A stretch of 64,000 bases of DNA from Actinoplanes octamycinicus (GCF_014205225.1 NZ_JACHNB010000001.1:1736001-1800000); one strand, 5' to 3'. Positions 8,510 through 17,635 are shown, numbered from the stretch's first letter. Numbers and translations are program-made. Notes: generated by a model not told the origin, from the letters alone.

Positions 8510-9469
8510 GTGGACGAGGTCCGCAATCTGATCATCATCGGTTCGGGACCGTCCGGGTACACGGCGGCGTTGTATGCCGCGCGCGCCAACCTCAAGCCCC
8601 TCGTCATCGAGGGCGTGCAGTCCGGCGGCGCGCTGATGACCACCACCGAGGTGGAGAATTTCCCGGGTCACCGTGACGGCATCATGGGTCCCGAGCTGAT
8701 GGACAACATGCGCGCCCAGGCGGAGAAGTTCGGCGCCGAGTTCATCACCGACGACGTGAGCCGGGTCGAGCTGACCGACAAGCCGACCGAGGCCGGCACC
8801 GAGGGCCTGAAAACGGTGTGGGTCGGTGACCAGCAGTTCTTCGCCCGCGCGGTGATCCTGGCGACCGGCTCCGCGTGGCGCCCGATCGGCGTGCCCGGCG
8901 AGCAGGAGCTGCTCGGCCACGGTGTCTCGTCCTGCGCCACCTGTGACGGCTTCTTCTTCCGCGGTCAGCACATCGTGGTGGTCGGCGGCGGCGACTCGGC
9001 GATGGAGGAGGCGACCTTCCTCACCCGGTTCGCCGAGACCGTGACCATCGTGCACCGCCGCGACTCGTTCCGGGCCAGCAAGGTCATGCAGAGGCGGGCG
9101 CTGGACAACGAGAAGATCAAGGTCGAGTGGAACTCGGTGGTCGAGGAGATCCTGGGTTCCGACGGCAAGGTGGTCGGCGTCCGGCTGAAGAACGTGCAGA
9201 CCGGCGAGACCAAGGTGCTCGACGTGACCGGTGTCTTCGTGGCGATCGGCCACGACCCGCGCAGCGAGCTCTTCAAGGGCCAGGTCGAGCTGGACGACGA
9301 GGGCTATGTGAAGGTGGACTCGCCCAGCACCCGGACCAACGTCCCGGGCGTGTTCGCCGCCGGTGACCTGGTCGACCACACGTACCGGCAGGCGATCACC
9401 GCCTCCGGCACCGGCTGTGCCGCGGCGCTGGACGCCGAGCGCTTCATCGCTTCATTCGTAGAGCTGTAA
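8510..9469 (+). CDS. trxB: Thioredoxin-disulfide reductase
   Basis: A FAD/NADPH flavoenzyme of 319 residues that reduces thioredoxin. The FAD-binding [14 protein letters not shown] lies at residues 11-24, the redox pair CATC at 142-145, the NADPH-binding [10 protein letters not shown] near 160-170, and the C-terminal FAD contact [15 protein letters not shown] near 280-295. Length and motif order are those of the low-molecular-weight class. GTG 8510 is preceded by GAGGAG. It is followed 16 bp later by trxA, forming the usual two-gene unit downstream of the SigM pair. Confidence 0.97.
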   Translation: MDEVRNLIIIGSGPSGYTAALYAARANLKPLVIEGVQSGGALMTTTEVENFPGHRDGIMGPELMDNMRAQAEKFGAEFITDDVSRVELTDKPTEAGTEGLKTVWVGDQQFFARAVILATGSAWRPIGVPGEQELLGHGVSSCATCDGFFFRGQHIVVVGGGDSAMEEATFLTRFAETVTIVHRRDSFRASKVMQRRALDNEKIKVEWNSVVEEILGSDGKVVGVRLKNVQTGETKVLDVTGVFVAIGHDPRSELFKGQVELDDEGYVKVDSPSTRTNVPGVFAAGDLVDHTYRQAITASGTGCAAALDAERFIASFVEL

Positions 9470-9485
9470 GACCGGGAGGGTCCAC

Positions 9486-9803
9486 GTGAAGGTCGTCACC
9501 GACAAGACGTTCGCCGTCGACGTGCTGGAGTCCGACAAGCCAGTGCTGGTGGATTTCTGGGCCGAGTGGTGTGTGCCGTGCAAGAAGGTCGACCCGCTGC
9601 TCGCCGAGATCGCCGACTCGGAGCTGGGCTCGCAGGTGGAGATCGTCAAGGTCAACATTGACGAGAACCCGCAGACGGCGCTCGCCTACCAGGTGATGTC
9701 GGTGCCCACGCTGGCCATCTTCAAGGGCGGCGAGCGGGTCAACCTGGTGACCGGCGCCAAGCCGAAGAGCTTCCTGGTCAACTTCATCGAGTCCGCGCTC
9801 TGA
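9486..9803 (+). CDS. trxA: Thioredoxin
   Basis: A 105-residue thioredoxin. The active site is WCVPC (Trp28, Cys29, Cys32), with Val in place of the canonical Gly between the cysteines, preceded by VLVDFWAEW, and the cis-proline motif VMSVPT near residue 73. GTG 9486 has a GGGAGGG site at 9475-9481. It is the terminal gene of its unit, ending in a strong hairpin. The Val substitution is compatible with thioredoxin activity but may shift redox potential (inference). Confidence 0.95.
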   Translation: MKVVTDKTFAVDVLESDKPVLVDFWAEWCVPCKKVDPLLAEIADSELGSQVEIVKVNIDENPQTALAYQVMSVPTLAIFKGGERVNLVTGAKPKSFLVNFIESAL

Positions 9804-9814
9804 TCGGTTGCCGC

Positions 9815-9850
9815 AACCCCGCGTCCGCAGTCGGACGCGGGGTTCTCTTT
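9815..9850 (+). terminator. Terminator after trxA
   Basis: Perfect 13-bp stem AACCCCGCGTCCG / CGGACGCGGGGTT with loop CAGT, followed by CTCTTT. It closes the sigM-rsmA-trxB-trxA block. Confidence 0.92.
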
Positions 9851-9904
9851 GTGCCCCGGAGTACGCTCCGGAAGGTCGTCCTTTCTCGCCCCTGGGAGTC
9901 GTGA

Positions 9905-11056
9905 GTGCGGTCCATCCGACGCGGAGACACCGGCCCTGCCGTTTCCGAGATCCGGTCGATCCTGGCCGGCCTGGAGTTGCTCGCCGACCGTGAGCCGGAT
10001 CTCTTCGACGAGAGCGTGGAGGACGCGGTCCGCGCCTTCCAGCAGAGTCGTGGGCTCGGCGTGGACGGCATGGTCGGCGACGAGACGTGGGGCGCGCTGG
10101 ACGGCGCCCGCTGGCGCCTCGGCTCGCGCACGCTGTTCCACTCGGTGCCCGGCGCGCTGGTCGGCGAGGACGTCCGGGCCCTGCAGGAGCGCCTGCTGGA
10201 GATGGGCTACGACGCCGGCCGTCCGGACTCGATCTACGGCGCCCGGACCGCCCGCGCGGTCGCCCAGTTCCAGCGCGAGGTGGGCCTGGTCCAGGACGGC
10301 TCGGTCGGCCCGCAGACGATGAAGGCGTTGCGCCGGCTGGGCCGCAAGGTGGTCGGTGGCCGCCCGCAGTGGCTGCGCGAGGCGGAGGCGTTTCGGCAGT
10401 CCGGGCCGAACCTGGTGGGCAAGACCATCGTGATCGACCCCGGGCACGGCGGCGGCGACGACACCGGCGTGGTGGTGCCCGACGGGCCGCTCCGCTGGAC
10501 CGAGGCCGACCTGGTGTTCGACCTGGCCGCCCGGCTCGAGGGCCGGCTCGCCGCGGCCGGCATGCGGGTGCACCTGACCCGCGGCCCGCAGCCGGCCGAG
10601 CCGATGAGCGGCTCCGAGCGCGCCGCGCTGGCCAACAGTCTCGGCGCCGACCTGCTGATCTCGCTACACCTGGACGGCGTCGCGTCGCCGGCGGCCGAGG
10701 GCGTGGCGACCTACCACTACGGCACCGGCAGCGGGATGAGCAGCACCGTCGGCGAGCGCCTCGCCGCGCTGGTGCAGCGCGAGATCGTGGTCCGCACCGG
10801 GATGCACGACTGCCGCACCCACGCCAAGACCTGGGACCTGCTGCGCCTGACCCGGATGCCGACGGTCCGCGTCGACCTGGGTTATCTGACCTCTCCGGCC
10901 GACCGCGAGCGGCTGGTCAACCCGATGTTCCGGGAGCAGATCGTCGAGGCGATCCTGGCCGCGGTGCAGCGGATGTATTTCCCGGTGGAGCGGGACGTGC
11001 CGACCGGCTCGATCGACGTCCGGCAGCTGCGGATGGCGCTGGCCGAGCGGGGCTGA
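9905..11056 (+). CDS. cwlM: CwlM-type N-acetylmuramoyl-L-alanine amidase homologue, cytosolic
   Basis: A 383-residue protein with two peptidoglycan-binding-like domains (about 5-66 and 84-145; each with the AVRAFQ/AVAQFQ core) and an Amidase_3 fold (about 173-365). It has no signal peptide or membrane helix. Metal-site positions are His181 (DPGHGG), Glu200 and His255 (ISLHLDG). The usual catalytic Glu of the VExGFL motif is Asp324 in VDLGYL. In mycobacteria the homologue CwlM is cytoplasmic, shows no clear amidase activity, and as a PknB substrate activates MurA. The location after trxA, missing export signal and altered catalytic motif support that regulatory role here. GTG 9905 follows TGGGAG. 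Confidence 0.88.
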   Translation: MRSIRRGDTGPAVSEIRSILAGLELLADREPDLFDESVEDAVRAFQQSRGLGVDGMVGDETWGALDGARWRLGSRTLFHSVPGALVGEDVRALQERLLEMGYDAGRPDSIYGARTARAVAQFQREVGLVQDGSVGPQTMKALRRLGRKVVGGRPQWLREAEAFRQSGPNLVGKTIVIDPGHGGGDDTGVVVPDGPLRWTEADLVFDLAARLEGRLAAAGMRVHLTRGPQPAEPMSGSERAALANSLGADLLISLHLDGVASPAAEGVATYHYGTGSGMSSTVGERLAALVQREIVVRTGMHDCRTHAKTWDLLRLTRMPTVRVDLGYLTSPADRERLVNPMFREQIVEAILAAVQRMYFPVERDVPTGSIDVRQLRMALAERG

Positions 11057-11071
11057 CGCCCCGGTCCGCGC

Positions 11072-11722
11072 TCAGTTCTCCATCGAGCTGGTCGCCGGCA
11101 TCGGGCGGAGCAGCTTCTCCGGGCTCATCGAGCCGAGCAGCTTCTCCAGCGCGTACTCCACATCCGACTTCCAGGAGAGGGCGGTCCGCAGCTCCAGCCG
11201 CAGCCGCGGGTACCGCGGGTGCGGGCGGACCGTCTTGAAGCCCACCGACAGGAAGAAGTCGACCGGGGCGACGCACGCCCCCTCCTTCTCCTCGTCCGGC
11301 TTGGCGTCGCCGAAAGCCTCGATCGCCTTGACGCCGCGCTTGGTGAGGTCGCGGGCGACCCCCTGCACCAGCATCCGGCCCAGGCCGCCACCGGCGAACG
11401 CGGGCACCACCTTGGCCGTGGTGAGCAGCGCGGCGTCGGCGCTGACCGGCGAGGTGGGGAAGGCCATCGAGCGGGGGACGTAGGCCGGTGGGGCGTACAT
11501 CACGAAACCGGCCGGCATGCCGTCCACATAGACCAGCTTGCCGCAGGAACCCCACTCCAGAAGTGTCTGCGAGACCCAGGCCTCCTTGTCCAGCCCGGGG
11601 TCGCCGGAGGCGCAGGCCCGCTCGGCGGAGACCGGGTCAAGCTCCCAGTAGACACACTGCCGGCAGGGCCGGGGCAGATCCTCGAGCGTGTCGAGAGTGA
11701 GATTGACCAGGCGTCGCGACAT
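11072..11722 (-). CDS. GNAT-family N-acetyltransferase
   Basis: A 216-residue protein with a GNAT core: the beta4-alpha3 acetyl-CoA segment KVVPAFAGGGLGRMLVQGVARDL near residues 103-125 contains the Q/RxxGxG/A-like GGGLGR. An N-terminal cysteine-rich stretch PCRQCVYWELD precedes it. The start at ATG 11722 begins the folded region; the frame continues 25 residues upstream to a GTG-like codon but is basic and low in homology features. It converges on cwlM, leaving 15 bp between the two stop codons. The substrate is unknown. Confidence 0.85.
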   Translation of the reverse strand: MSRRLVNLTLDTLEDLPRPCRQCVYWELDPVSAERACASGDPGLDKEAWVSQTLLEWGSCGKLVYVDGMPAGFVMYAPPAYVPRSMAFPTSPVSADAALLTTAKVVPAFAGGGLGRMLVQGVARDLTKRGVKAIEAFGDAKPDEEKEGACVAPVDFFLSVGFKTVRPHPRYPRLRLELRTALSWKSDVEYALEKLLGSMSPEKLLRPMPATSSMEN

Positions 11723-11877
11723 CGGCGAACTCCCCGCACGAGGGACACGGAAGCGGGCCGCTGTCTCCGCGCCCTGGAAAATCGTACGTCGTAGCACCCA
11801 TGAACGGGAGCAGTCGTGGATGTCTCCGCCGATTAGGCTGGGCGGAGTTTTCCGCTCTTCCTCTGGGGGTGACCCGC

Positions 11878-13188
11878 ATGACCGGTACTACTCAGGACGA
11901 CTACACCGATCGGTACGCGCGGAGGGTTCGTGGGATGACCACGTCCGAGATCCGCGCCCTGTTCGCCGTCGCCAGCCGGCCCGAGGTGGTGTCGCTGGCC
12001 GGCGGCTCGCCGTACATCGCCGCCCTGCCACTCGACGCGGTCGGCGAGATGCTGAACCAGCTCGGCTCCACGCACGGCGCCACCAGCCTGCAGTACGGCA
12101 TCGGCCAGGGCACGATCGAGCTGCGGGAGCAGATCTGCGAGGTGATGGCCCTCTCCGGGATCACCGGCGCCTCCCCCGACGACGTGGTCGTCACGGTCGG
12201 CGGTCAGCAGGCCCTGGATCTGCTGGCCCGGCTGTTCCTGGACCCGGGCGACGTGGTGCTCGCCGAGGGACCGACCTATGTCGGCGCACTCGGCGTCCTC
12301 CAAGCCGCCCAGGCACAGGTGCGCCACGTGGCCATGGACGAGGCAGGGCTGATCCCGGAGGCGCTCGAGGAAGCTCTTCTCGAGTTGGCGCAGGCCGGGA
12401 AGCGAGCCAAATTCCTCTACACCATCCCGACGTTCCAGAACCCGGCCGGCGTCACGCTCTCCGACGAGCGGCGGGAGCGGGTGCTCGACATCTGCGAGCG
12501 GGCCGGGCTGCTGGTGATCGAGGACGATCCGTACGGGTTGCTGTCCTTCGAGGGCGACGCGCCGCGGCCGTTGCGGGCCCGGCGCCGCGACGGGGTCTTC
12601 TACTGCAGCACCTTCTCCAAGACGTTCGCCCCCGGCCTGCGGGTCGGCTGGGTGCTCGCCCCGCACGCCGTCCGGGAGAAACTGGTCATGATGAGCGAGG
12701 CGAACGTGCTCTGCCCGAGCGCCTTCGCGCAGGGCGCGGTCACCCAGTACCTGACCACGATGCCGTGGCAGGAGCAGATCAAGGTGTACCGGGAGATCTA
12801 CCGGGAGCGGCGGGACGCCCTGCTCAGCGCGCTGACCGATCTGATGCCGGCCGGCACCACGTGGACCCGGCCGGGCGGTGGCCTGTTCGTCTGGGCCACC
12901 CTCCCCGAGGGCCTCGACTCGAAGGCGATGATGCCGCGCGCGATCGCCGCCCGGGTCGCCTACGTGCCCGGAACGGGCTTCTACGCCGACGGCACCGGCC
13001 GGGGCAACCTGCGGCTCAACTTCTCGTTCTCCGCCCCGGAGCGGCTGCGTGAGGGCGTGCGCCGCCTGTCCGGGGTGATGGAGCAGGAGCTCGCCATGCG
13101 CGCGGTCTTCGGCAGCTCCACCTCCCTCTCCGCGCAGCGCCGCCGCGGCCCGGCCGCCGCGGACGCGCCCGGACCGGACTTGGCATGA
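11878..13188 (+). CDS. PLP-dependent class I/II aminotransferase
   Basis: A 436-residue fold-type I aminotransferase of the 2-aminoadipate/MocR-catalytic-domain type. The PLP lysine is Lys248 in STFSKTFAPGLRVGW, the phosphate-binding GGQQALDLL is near 108-116, and the substrate/PLP motif IEDDPYG is at 214-220. There is no N-terminal GntR DNA-binding domain, so it is an enzyme rather than a MocR regulator. ATG 11878 follows a GGGGGTG tract; GTG 11869 is an alternative. Its last bases (ATGA) overlap the next gene, a D-Ala-D-Ala ligase homologue. That coupling suggests an amino-acid supply role, but the substrate cannot be read from sequence. Confidence 0.9.
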   Translation: MTGTTQDDYTDRYARRVRGMTTSEIRALFAVASRPEVVSLAGGSPYIAALPLDAVGEMLNQLGSTHGATSLQYGIGQGTIELREQICEVMALSGITGASPDDVVVTVGGQQALDLLARLFLDPGDVVLAEGPTYVGALGVLQAAQAQVRHVAMDEAGLIPEALEEALLELAQAGKRAKFLYTIPTFQNPAGVTLSDERRERVLDICERAGLLVIEDDPYGLLSFEGDAPRPLRARRRDGVFYCSTFSKTFAPGLRVGWVLAPHAVREKLVMMSEANVLCPSAFAQGAVTQYLTTMPWQEQIKVYREIYRERRDALLSALTDLMPAGTTWTRPGGGLFVWATLPEGLDSKAMMPRAIAARVAYVPGTGFYADGTGRGNLRLNFSFSAPERLREGVRRLSGVMEQELAMRAVFGSSTSLSAQRRRGPAAADAPGPDLA

Positions 13189-14156
13189 TCACCGCTATGG
13201 GTTCGCGTGACGAGTTACGAGTGCTGGTGCTGGCCGGCGGCCTCTCCTACGAGCGGGACGTCTCGCTCCGGTCCGGCCGCCGGGTGCTGGACGCGCTGCG
13301 CTCCACCGGGATGACGGCGGAACTGCACGACGCCGACGTCTCGCTGCTGCCCGCGTTGCAGGCCGACCCGCCGGACGCGGTGGTCATCGCCCTGCACGGG
13401 GCGACCGGGGAGGACGGGTCGCTGCGCGGGGTGCTCGACCTGTGCGGGGTGCCCTACGTCGGCGCCGACGCGCGGACCGCCCGGCTCGCCTGGGACAAGC
13501 CGTCCGCCAAGTCCCGGCTGCGCGAGGCCGGGATCCCGACGCCGGACTGGGTGGCGTTGCCGCACGACCGGTTCTCCGAGCTGGGTGCGGTGGCGGTGCT
13601 GGACCGGATCGTCGAGCGGCTCGGGCTGCCGCTGATGGTGAAACCCGCCCAGGGCGGGTCCGGTCTGGGGGCCGCGGTGGTCCGGGAGGCGGCGGATCTT
13701 CCGGCTGCGATGGTGGGGTGCTTTGCGTACGACTCGACCGCGCTGGTCGAGCAGTATGTCAGCGGGACCCGGCTCGCCGTGTCGATCGTCGACCTGGGGA
13801 CGGGGCCGGAGGCACTCCCGATCGTGGAGATCGTCCCCCGCGACGGGGTCTATGACTACGCGGCCCGTTACACGGCGGGGTTGACGACGTGGCATGTGCC
13901 GGCGCGTCTCGATCCGGAGGTGGCGGCGCGGGTGTCGGAGACGGCGTTGACGGCGTACAAGGCGCTCGGGCTGCGCGACCTGTCCCGGATCGATGTGATC
14001 GTGTCGGAGGGTGGGGAGCCGCAGGTCCTCGGGTGCAATGTGTCGCCGGGGATGACGGAGACGTCGTTGCTGCCGTTGGCGGTCCAGGCCGCCGGGGTGG
14101 ACCTCGGGGCGGTCCTCGGGGCGTTGGTGGGGAGGGCGGTCGCTCGTCAGGGCTGA
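13185..14156 (+). CDS. D-alanine--D-alanine ligase family protein
   Basis: A 323-residue ATP-grasp ligase. It opens VLVLAGGLSYERDVSLRSG, as Ddl enzymes do, has the ATP-grasp loop MVKPAQGGSGLGAAVV near residues 148-163, and the metal/ADP end motif with Asn in LGCNVSPGMTETSLLP near 285-300, where Ddl typically has an ExNTxPG motif; here the Glu side is Gly-Cys. The start ATGA overlaps the aminotransferase stop; a second ATG lies at 13197. A gene of this kind is regularly found left of parB in actinomycetes. It may be a genuine Ddl or a paralogue with another acceptor; the altered NTxPG motif leaves this open. Confidence 0.85.
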   Translation: MITAMGSRDELRVLVLAGGLSYERDVSLRSGRRVLDALRSTGMTAELHDADVSLLPALQADPPDAVVIALHGATGEDGSLRGVLDLCGVPYVGADARTARLAWDKPSAKSRLREAGIPTPDWVALPHDRFSELGAVAVLDRIVERLGLPLMVKPAQGGSGLGAAVVREAADLPAAMVGCFAYDSTALVEQYVSGTRLAVSIVDLGTGPEALPIVEIVPRDGVYDYAARYTAGLTTWHVPARLDPEVAARVSETALTAYKALGLRDLSRIDVIVSEGGEPQVLGCNVSPGMTETSLLPLAVQAAGVDLGAVLGALVGRAVARQG

Positions 14157-14170
14157 TCGTGGTGGTGCTG

Positions 14171-14206
14171 AGCGGGGTGCGTGCCGGGTGGGCACGCACC
14201 CCGCTT
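14171..14206. terminator. Long hairpin terminator after the ddl-like gene
   Basis: Perfect 15-bp stem AGCGGGGTGCGTGCC / GGCACGCACCCCGCT enclosing a five-base GGGTG loop, 15 bp after the stop codon. The trailing T content is weak (TCTCGTT), as is common in high-GC genomes. It marks the left edge of the repeat-rich gene-poor domain. Confidence 0.85.
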
Positions 14207-14342
14207 CTCGTTCCGGCCGCTCATCACGGGAACGCTGCCGCTTCTCCATAGTTGCCGGCGCTCCCGCGCTTTAGTTCCTGGCACTCCCGCGCTCTAGTTC
14301 CTGGCGCTCCGGCGCTTCCCGTCCGCAGCAATACCTCCACTC

Positions 14343-14720
14343 GCGCGCCTCCTCGCCCGCAGCGGTTCCTCCGCTTGCGCGCCTCCTCGCCCGCAGCAGT
14401 TCCTCCGCTCGCGCGCCTCCTCGCCCGCGGCGGTTCCTCCGCTCGCGCGCCTCCTCGCCCGCAGCAGTTCCTCCGCTCTGCGCGCCTCCTCGGCAACGGC
14501 GATCCACTTGCGCGCCTCCTCGGTCACGACGAATCCGCACCTGCGCCACTCCTCGGCAACGGCGATTCTCGCGCTTGCGCGCCTCCTCGGCCGCGGCGAT
14601 TTCGCACCTGCCCGCCTCCTCGGCAACGGCGATTCCTCCGCTTGCGCGCTTCCTCGGCAACGGCGACGCTTGCGAGCCTTCGGCCGCGGCGATTCCTCCG
14701 CTTAGGTGCCTCGCATGCGG
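14343..14720. repeat. 34-bp tandem repeat array, degenerating rightward
   Basis: The core GCGCGCCTCCTCG recurs at 14343, 14377, 14411 and 14445 with an exact 34-bp period, then at 14480 and 14510, after which copies diverge (CGGCAACGGCGATTC variants) to about 14720. Because 34 is not a multiple of three, no frame encodes a consistent peptide repeat, so long open frames through it are composition artefacts. The rest of 14207-14924 holds only this array and one parS site. Confidence 0.9.
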
Positions 14721-14850
14721 CGGCGGTCTCTCGGCTTGCGTGTCTCTCGGCGCCACTGTGCTGCCCTTAGCGTCGACACGTCGTTCTCCGCCGGTGCCGT
14801 CGTTGGCCGTCCTGCGCACCCCATCCTTGTGCAGGCGTGTTGGCGTGATG

Positions 14851-14864
14851 GTTTCACGTGAAAC
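14851..14864. promoter_or_regulatory. parS site 1 (perfect)
   Basis: Palindrome GTTTCACGTGAAAC, the ParB-binding centromere element conserved in actinobacteria and Bacillus. It lies 60 bp from the 3' end of the HIT-like gene and is the leftmost of the cluster, 16 kb from oriC. Confidence 0.95.
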
Positions 14865-14924
14865 GGAGAGCCTCGTTCCACGGGGCGCGTTCGTCTGCTC
14901 GACCCCGGACGGGCGGGGCTGCAC

Positions 14925-15809
14925 TCAGGGAGTGTGGTCGACTTCCTCGATGTCGCCGATCACGCTGGAGAGGCTGGGCGTCGCCGACGCGGTGGGCTGG
15001 TGCGGGATCGGGAGGCCGGTTCCGTTCGGCGCCGCCGTGCCGGGCACGTTGCCCGTGTGGTGGGCCGCGGTGGTGCCGGGCTGGCTGCCGGCGGCTGGGG
15101 AGTCGCTATGGCGTACCCAAGAATCTGTCGTCGGCGCCGCGGCCTGGACGTCGCCAAGCGTCGCTGGACGACGGCCGTCCTCGCGATCGTCGTCGGTGCT
15201 CGTGGTCGGGACGGTGAGGGTGGCCGGCGACTCCCACGCGATGTGGGCGGGCTCGGCGTTGGCCTTGCCGCCGAAGTCAGCGAGCCACGCGGCGACGAGG
15301 GCCAGATTCTCCCGCCACTGGTGCTCGGGGATGACCGGCAGGATGTCGTCCCAGAGCGACAGGAAAGTTCCGCGCAGCTGCAACCGGCCGTAGGGCCTCG
15401 CGAGGAACCACATGTGCAGGTGCGCCGAACCGTCGCCCCACCGATTGACGTGCACGCGGGCGACGCCGTCGAGAGACCGGATCGCGCGCTCCAGCCGGAC
15501 CGTCATCACGCCGAGTTCGGCCGCGAGAAGGTTCGGCAGATCGCCGAGGTCGAGGTGCGACCGGCACTCCAGGATCAGCACCATCGGGAGCCCGGTGGGC
15601 CGGTCCATGGCGCGGACGCGCCACCGCTCCGACACCCAGATGTACGCGTCGTCGGGCGTCCCGCAAGCCACACAGTCTGACCCGTCCTCACCGCTCCGCG
15701 GCGGCTCCACCTCCACCGGCGGAGCAAGCTTCTTGACTCGCATGTCGCCCTCGAACGGGAACGACGGCCAGCGAGTGAAGTCCGGCAGCGGGCCGGTGTT
15801 CTCAGACAC
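14925..15809 (-). CDS. HIT-like (histidine-triad fold) protein with disordered tail
   Basis: A 294-residue protein. Residues 45-150 resemble the HIT/Ap4A-hydrolase fold: a Cys pair CVAC (46-49), the hydrophobic HLDLGDLP segment (85-92), and near 120-138 HVN followed by AHLHMWFLARP, an H-x-H array like the histidine triad. The C-terminal 100 residues are Thr, Pro, Ser and Ala rich, probably disordered. GTG 15809 is the only plausible start, with a weak ribosome site. It stands alone, flanked by a repeat array and parS 1 on one side and a long gene-free tract on the other. Enzymatic activity is not proven, since the triad is incomplete (H-L-H-M-W-F). Confidence 0.75.
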   Translation of the reverse strand: MSENTGPLPDFTRWPSFPFEGDMRVKKLAPPVEVEPPRSGEDGSDCVACGTPDDAYIWVSERWRVRAMDRPTGLPMVLILECRSHLDLGDLPNLLAAELGVMTVRLERAIRSLDGVARVHVNRWGDGSAHLHMWFLARPYGRLQLRGTFLSLWDDILPVIPEHQWRENLALVAAWLADFGGKANAEPAHIAWESPATLTVPTTSTDDDREDGRRPATLGDVQAAAPTTDSWVRHSDSPAAGSQPGTTAAHHTGNVPGTAAPNGTGLPIPHQPTASATPSLSSVIGDIEEVDHTP

Positions 15810-16039
15810 GACGTGACCTTAGCCCAGCCCACAACAGCCTGTCCCGGGTCAATTTCGCACGATCGGGGGAGCCGGCCAACGCCTCGCCCTCAGGCCCGAG
15901 CGGCCCCCTCCGCGCGGCCGTTTCCCGCAGCGATGTCACCCGCAACCTCACCAGGCGCGGGGCCAAAGCGCTGGGACAGCTTCGCACTCACCGTCATGCG
16001 AGCGCCCATTGCTGTCGGCAGGCTCCACACCGACAAGGA

Positions 16040-16170
16040 CCTCACCCGCGCTAGTCCCCACGCGGCAAGGAGCTCACCCGCCCTGGTCCCCACGCGGCGA
16101 GAAGCTCACCCCCACCCTGGTCTCCCACGCGGCAAGGAGCTCACCCCACCCTGGTCTCCCACGGGGAAAG
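16040..16170. repeat. Imperfect 32-35 bp tandem repeats
   Basis: The element CACGCGGCAAGGAGCTCAC and close variants start at 16059, 16091, 16126 and a decayed copy at 16160. Spacing varies from 32 to 35 bp, and CCCTGGTC follows each full copy. Confidence 0.8.
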
Positions 16171-16359
16171 GCGTTAACTCCGGGCCCAGATCTCGGCTAG
16201 TTCGCCCAGCAGCCTTTCGTGCGCCGGCCGTCCTGACGGCCCCATGCAGGCTCGCGTGCCCAAGCCCGCTCATGAACCCTTTTCCCACCGCCGCTCAATC
16301 CGGCTCACAAGCCCCTCCGGTTCAGGTGCCCGGTCCGGCGCACTGACTCACCCCTGCTC

Positions 16360-16720
16360 ACTGCTCGGTCCGGGTCACGAATCCCTCCCGGCTCGGCACA
16401 CTGGCCCTTCCCCGCTCACTGCTCGGTCCGGGTCACGAATCCTTCCCGACTCCGGTGCCTGGCCCGGTGCAGAGACCACCTTCCTACTCACCGCTCGGTC
16501 CCGGTCCGAACCCTTCCCGCCTCGGGTGCCCAGCCGGGCGCACAGACCCCTCCCTGCTCGCCGCTCCGTCCGGGTCACGAACCCTTCCCGCCTCGGGCGC
16601 CCAGCCCCGTGCACAGACCCCTCCCTGCTCACCGCTCGGTCCGGGTCACGAACCCTTCCCGGCTGGGGTCCCCGGTCGCGCGCACGAACCCTTGCCGTCT
16701 TGAGCGCCCGGTCGGCCCAT
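16360..16720. repeat. Imperfect tandem repeats of about 58-72 bp
   Basis: CTCGGTCCGGGTCACGAA, followed by CCCTTCCCG, recurs at 16364, 16422, 16494 (decayed), 16564 and 16635, giving spacings of 58, 72, 70 and 71 bp. Copies are rich in pyrimidines on the plus strand. Confidence 0.8.
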
Positions 16721-17143
16721 GGACCGATCGCAGCTTGCGCTCGATCCGGCTCGCTAACCCCTTCCGGCTCGCGCGCCCGGCCCGGTTCCTGCGACCCAGC
16801 CCGCTGACCGCTGCCGTCGGCTGCTGGCTGCTGGCTGCTGGCTATACAAGCCGTCTTCCTGGTGCGCCGAACTCGTAACTGCCGTGGACGTGACACAGGT
16901 CGGATGATGACCCGGCCAGGTCGTTGTGCCGACCCGACTCGTGTCGGCCCACCCGGCTACCGCGCCCCCTCTCGGCTCGGGTTAGCCGCCAGTTCGCAGG
17001 GGCCGTCTTACCTTGGCGGGAGCGTGTCGGTGGAGCCGGCCACTCCTCGGCCCGGCAGTCTCAACACGTCGACGAAAGTGAACATGCGACCCTCCACACA
17101 CCCATCCCCAAGTTATCCACAGAAGTTATCCACAGGCCCACCC

Positions 17144-17157
17144 GTTTCACGTGAAAC
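17144..17157. promoter_or_regulatory. parS site 2 (perfect)
   Basis: GTTTCACGTGAAAC, 10 bp after the second DnaA box of the 17.1-kb cluster. Confidence 0.95.
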
Positions 17158-17221
17158 ACGACGTAGAAGGCTTGCGCGCCCTGTGGATAGTGCAGTGGAC
17201 GACCCAAAGCCCATCGGCGTC

Positions 17222-17235
17222 GTTTCACGTGAAAC
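17222..17235. promoter_or_regulatory. parS site 3 (perfect)
   Basis: GTTTCACGTGAAAC, 78 bp from parS 2 (start to start) and 38 bp before the third DnaA box. Confidence 0.95.
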
Positions 17236-17635
17236 GGCCCACACCCCAGCAGCCCCACCACAATCCACAGCCTGTGGATAACGGCGCCGACCCATGTCCC
17301 ACAGCCCGCTTTCCTCACTACAAGCCGCCCGCAAGAAGCGCCCTCGCCAACGCCTCGTCCAGTCCACCGGCCGCCGCGCTACAAACCACAACGGGCCAGC
17401 CTCTGGCTGCAGGGAGACCTTCGCGAGCCCCCCAGCCCGTCCCGCGCCGAAGGGTCCCGTCATCACCAATGTCGACCGGAAGCACGAAGTGCAAAACAAA
17501 GCTGCAGCCAATCCGGGGCGACCTACCCGCTTACTCCACCCCCGACCGCTGACGCCTACGCCGCTCCACCACACCGCGCCGCACCACAGCATGCCGCGCC
17601 GTGCCCCCACCACGCCGGGCCTGTCCGCGCCCACC

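Larger units (their letters stand above)
17113..17281. promoter_or_regulatory. DnaA-box cluster interleaved with two parS sites
   Basis: Consensus 9-mers TTATCCACA at 17113-17121 and 17126-17134 (same orientation, starts 13 bp apart) and the reverse form TGTGGATAA at 17273-17281. Weaker elements are TGTGGATAG at 17180-17188 and AATCCACA near 17262. parS palindromes sit at 17144 and 17222. It is about 11.3 kb left of dnaA, outside any gene. DnaA-box consensus is established; a function here is inference. Confidence 0.85.

Noticed and set aside
11878..13188. MocR-type transcription regulator
   Set aside because: No GntR-type DNA-binding domain upstream of the aminotransferase domain.
14252..14924. 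Repeat proteins read from the 34-bp array
   Set aside because: 34 bp is not a multiple of three, so frames shift each unit; no start site or conserved pattern.
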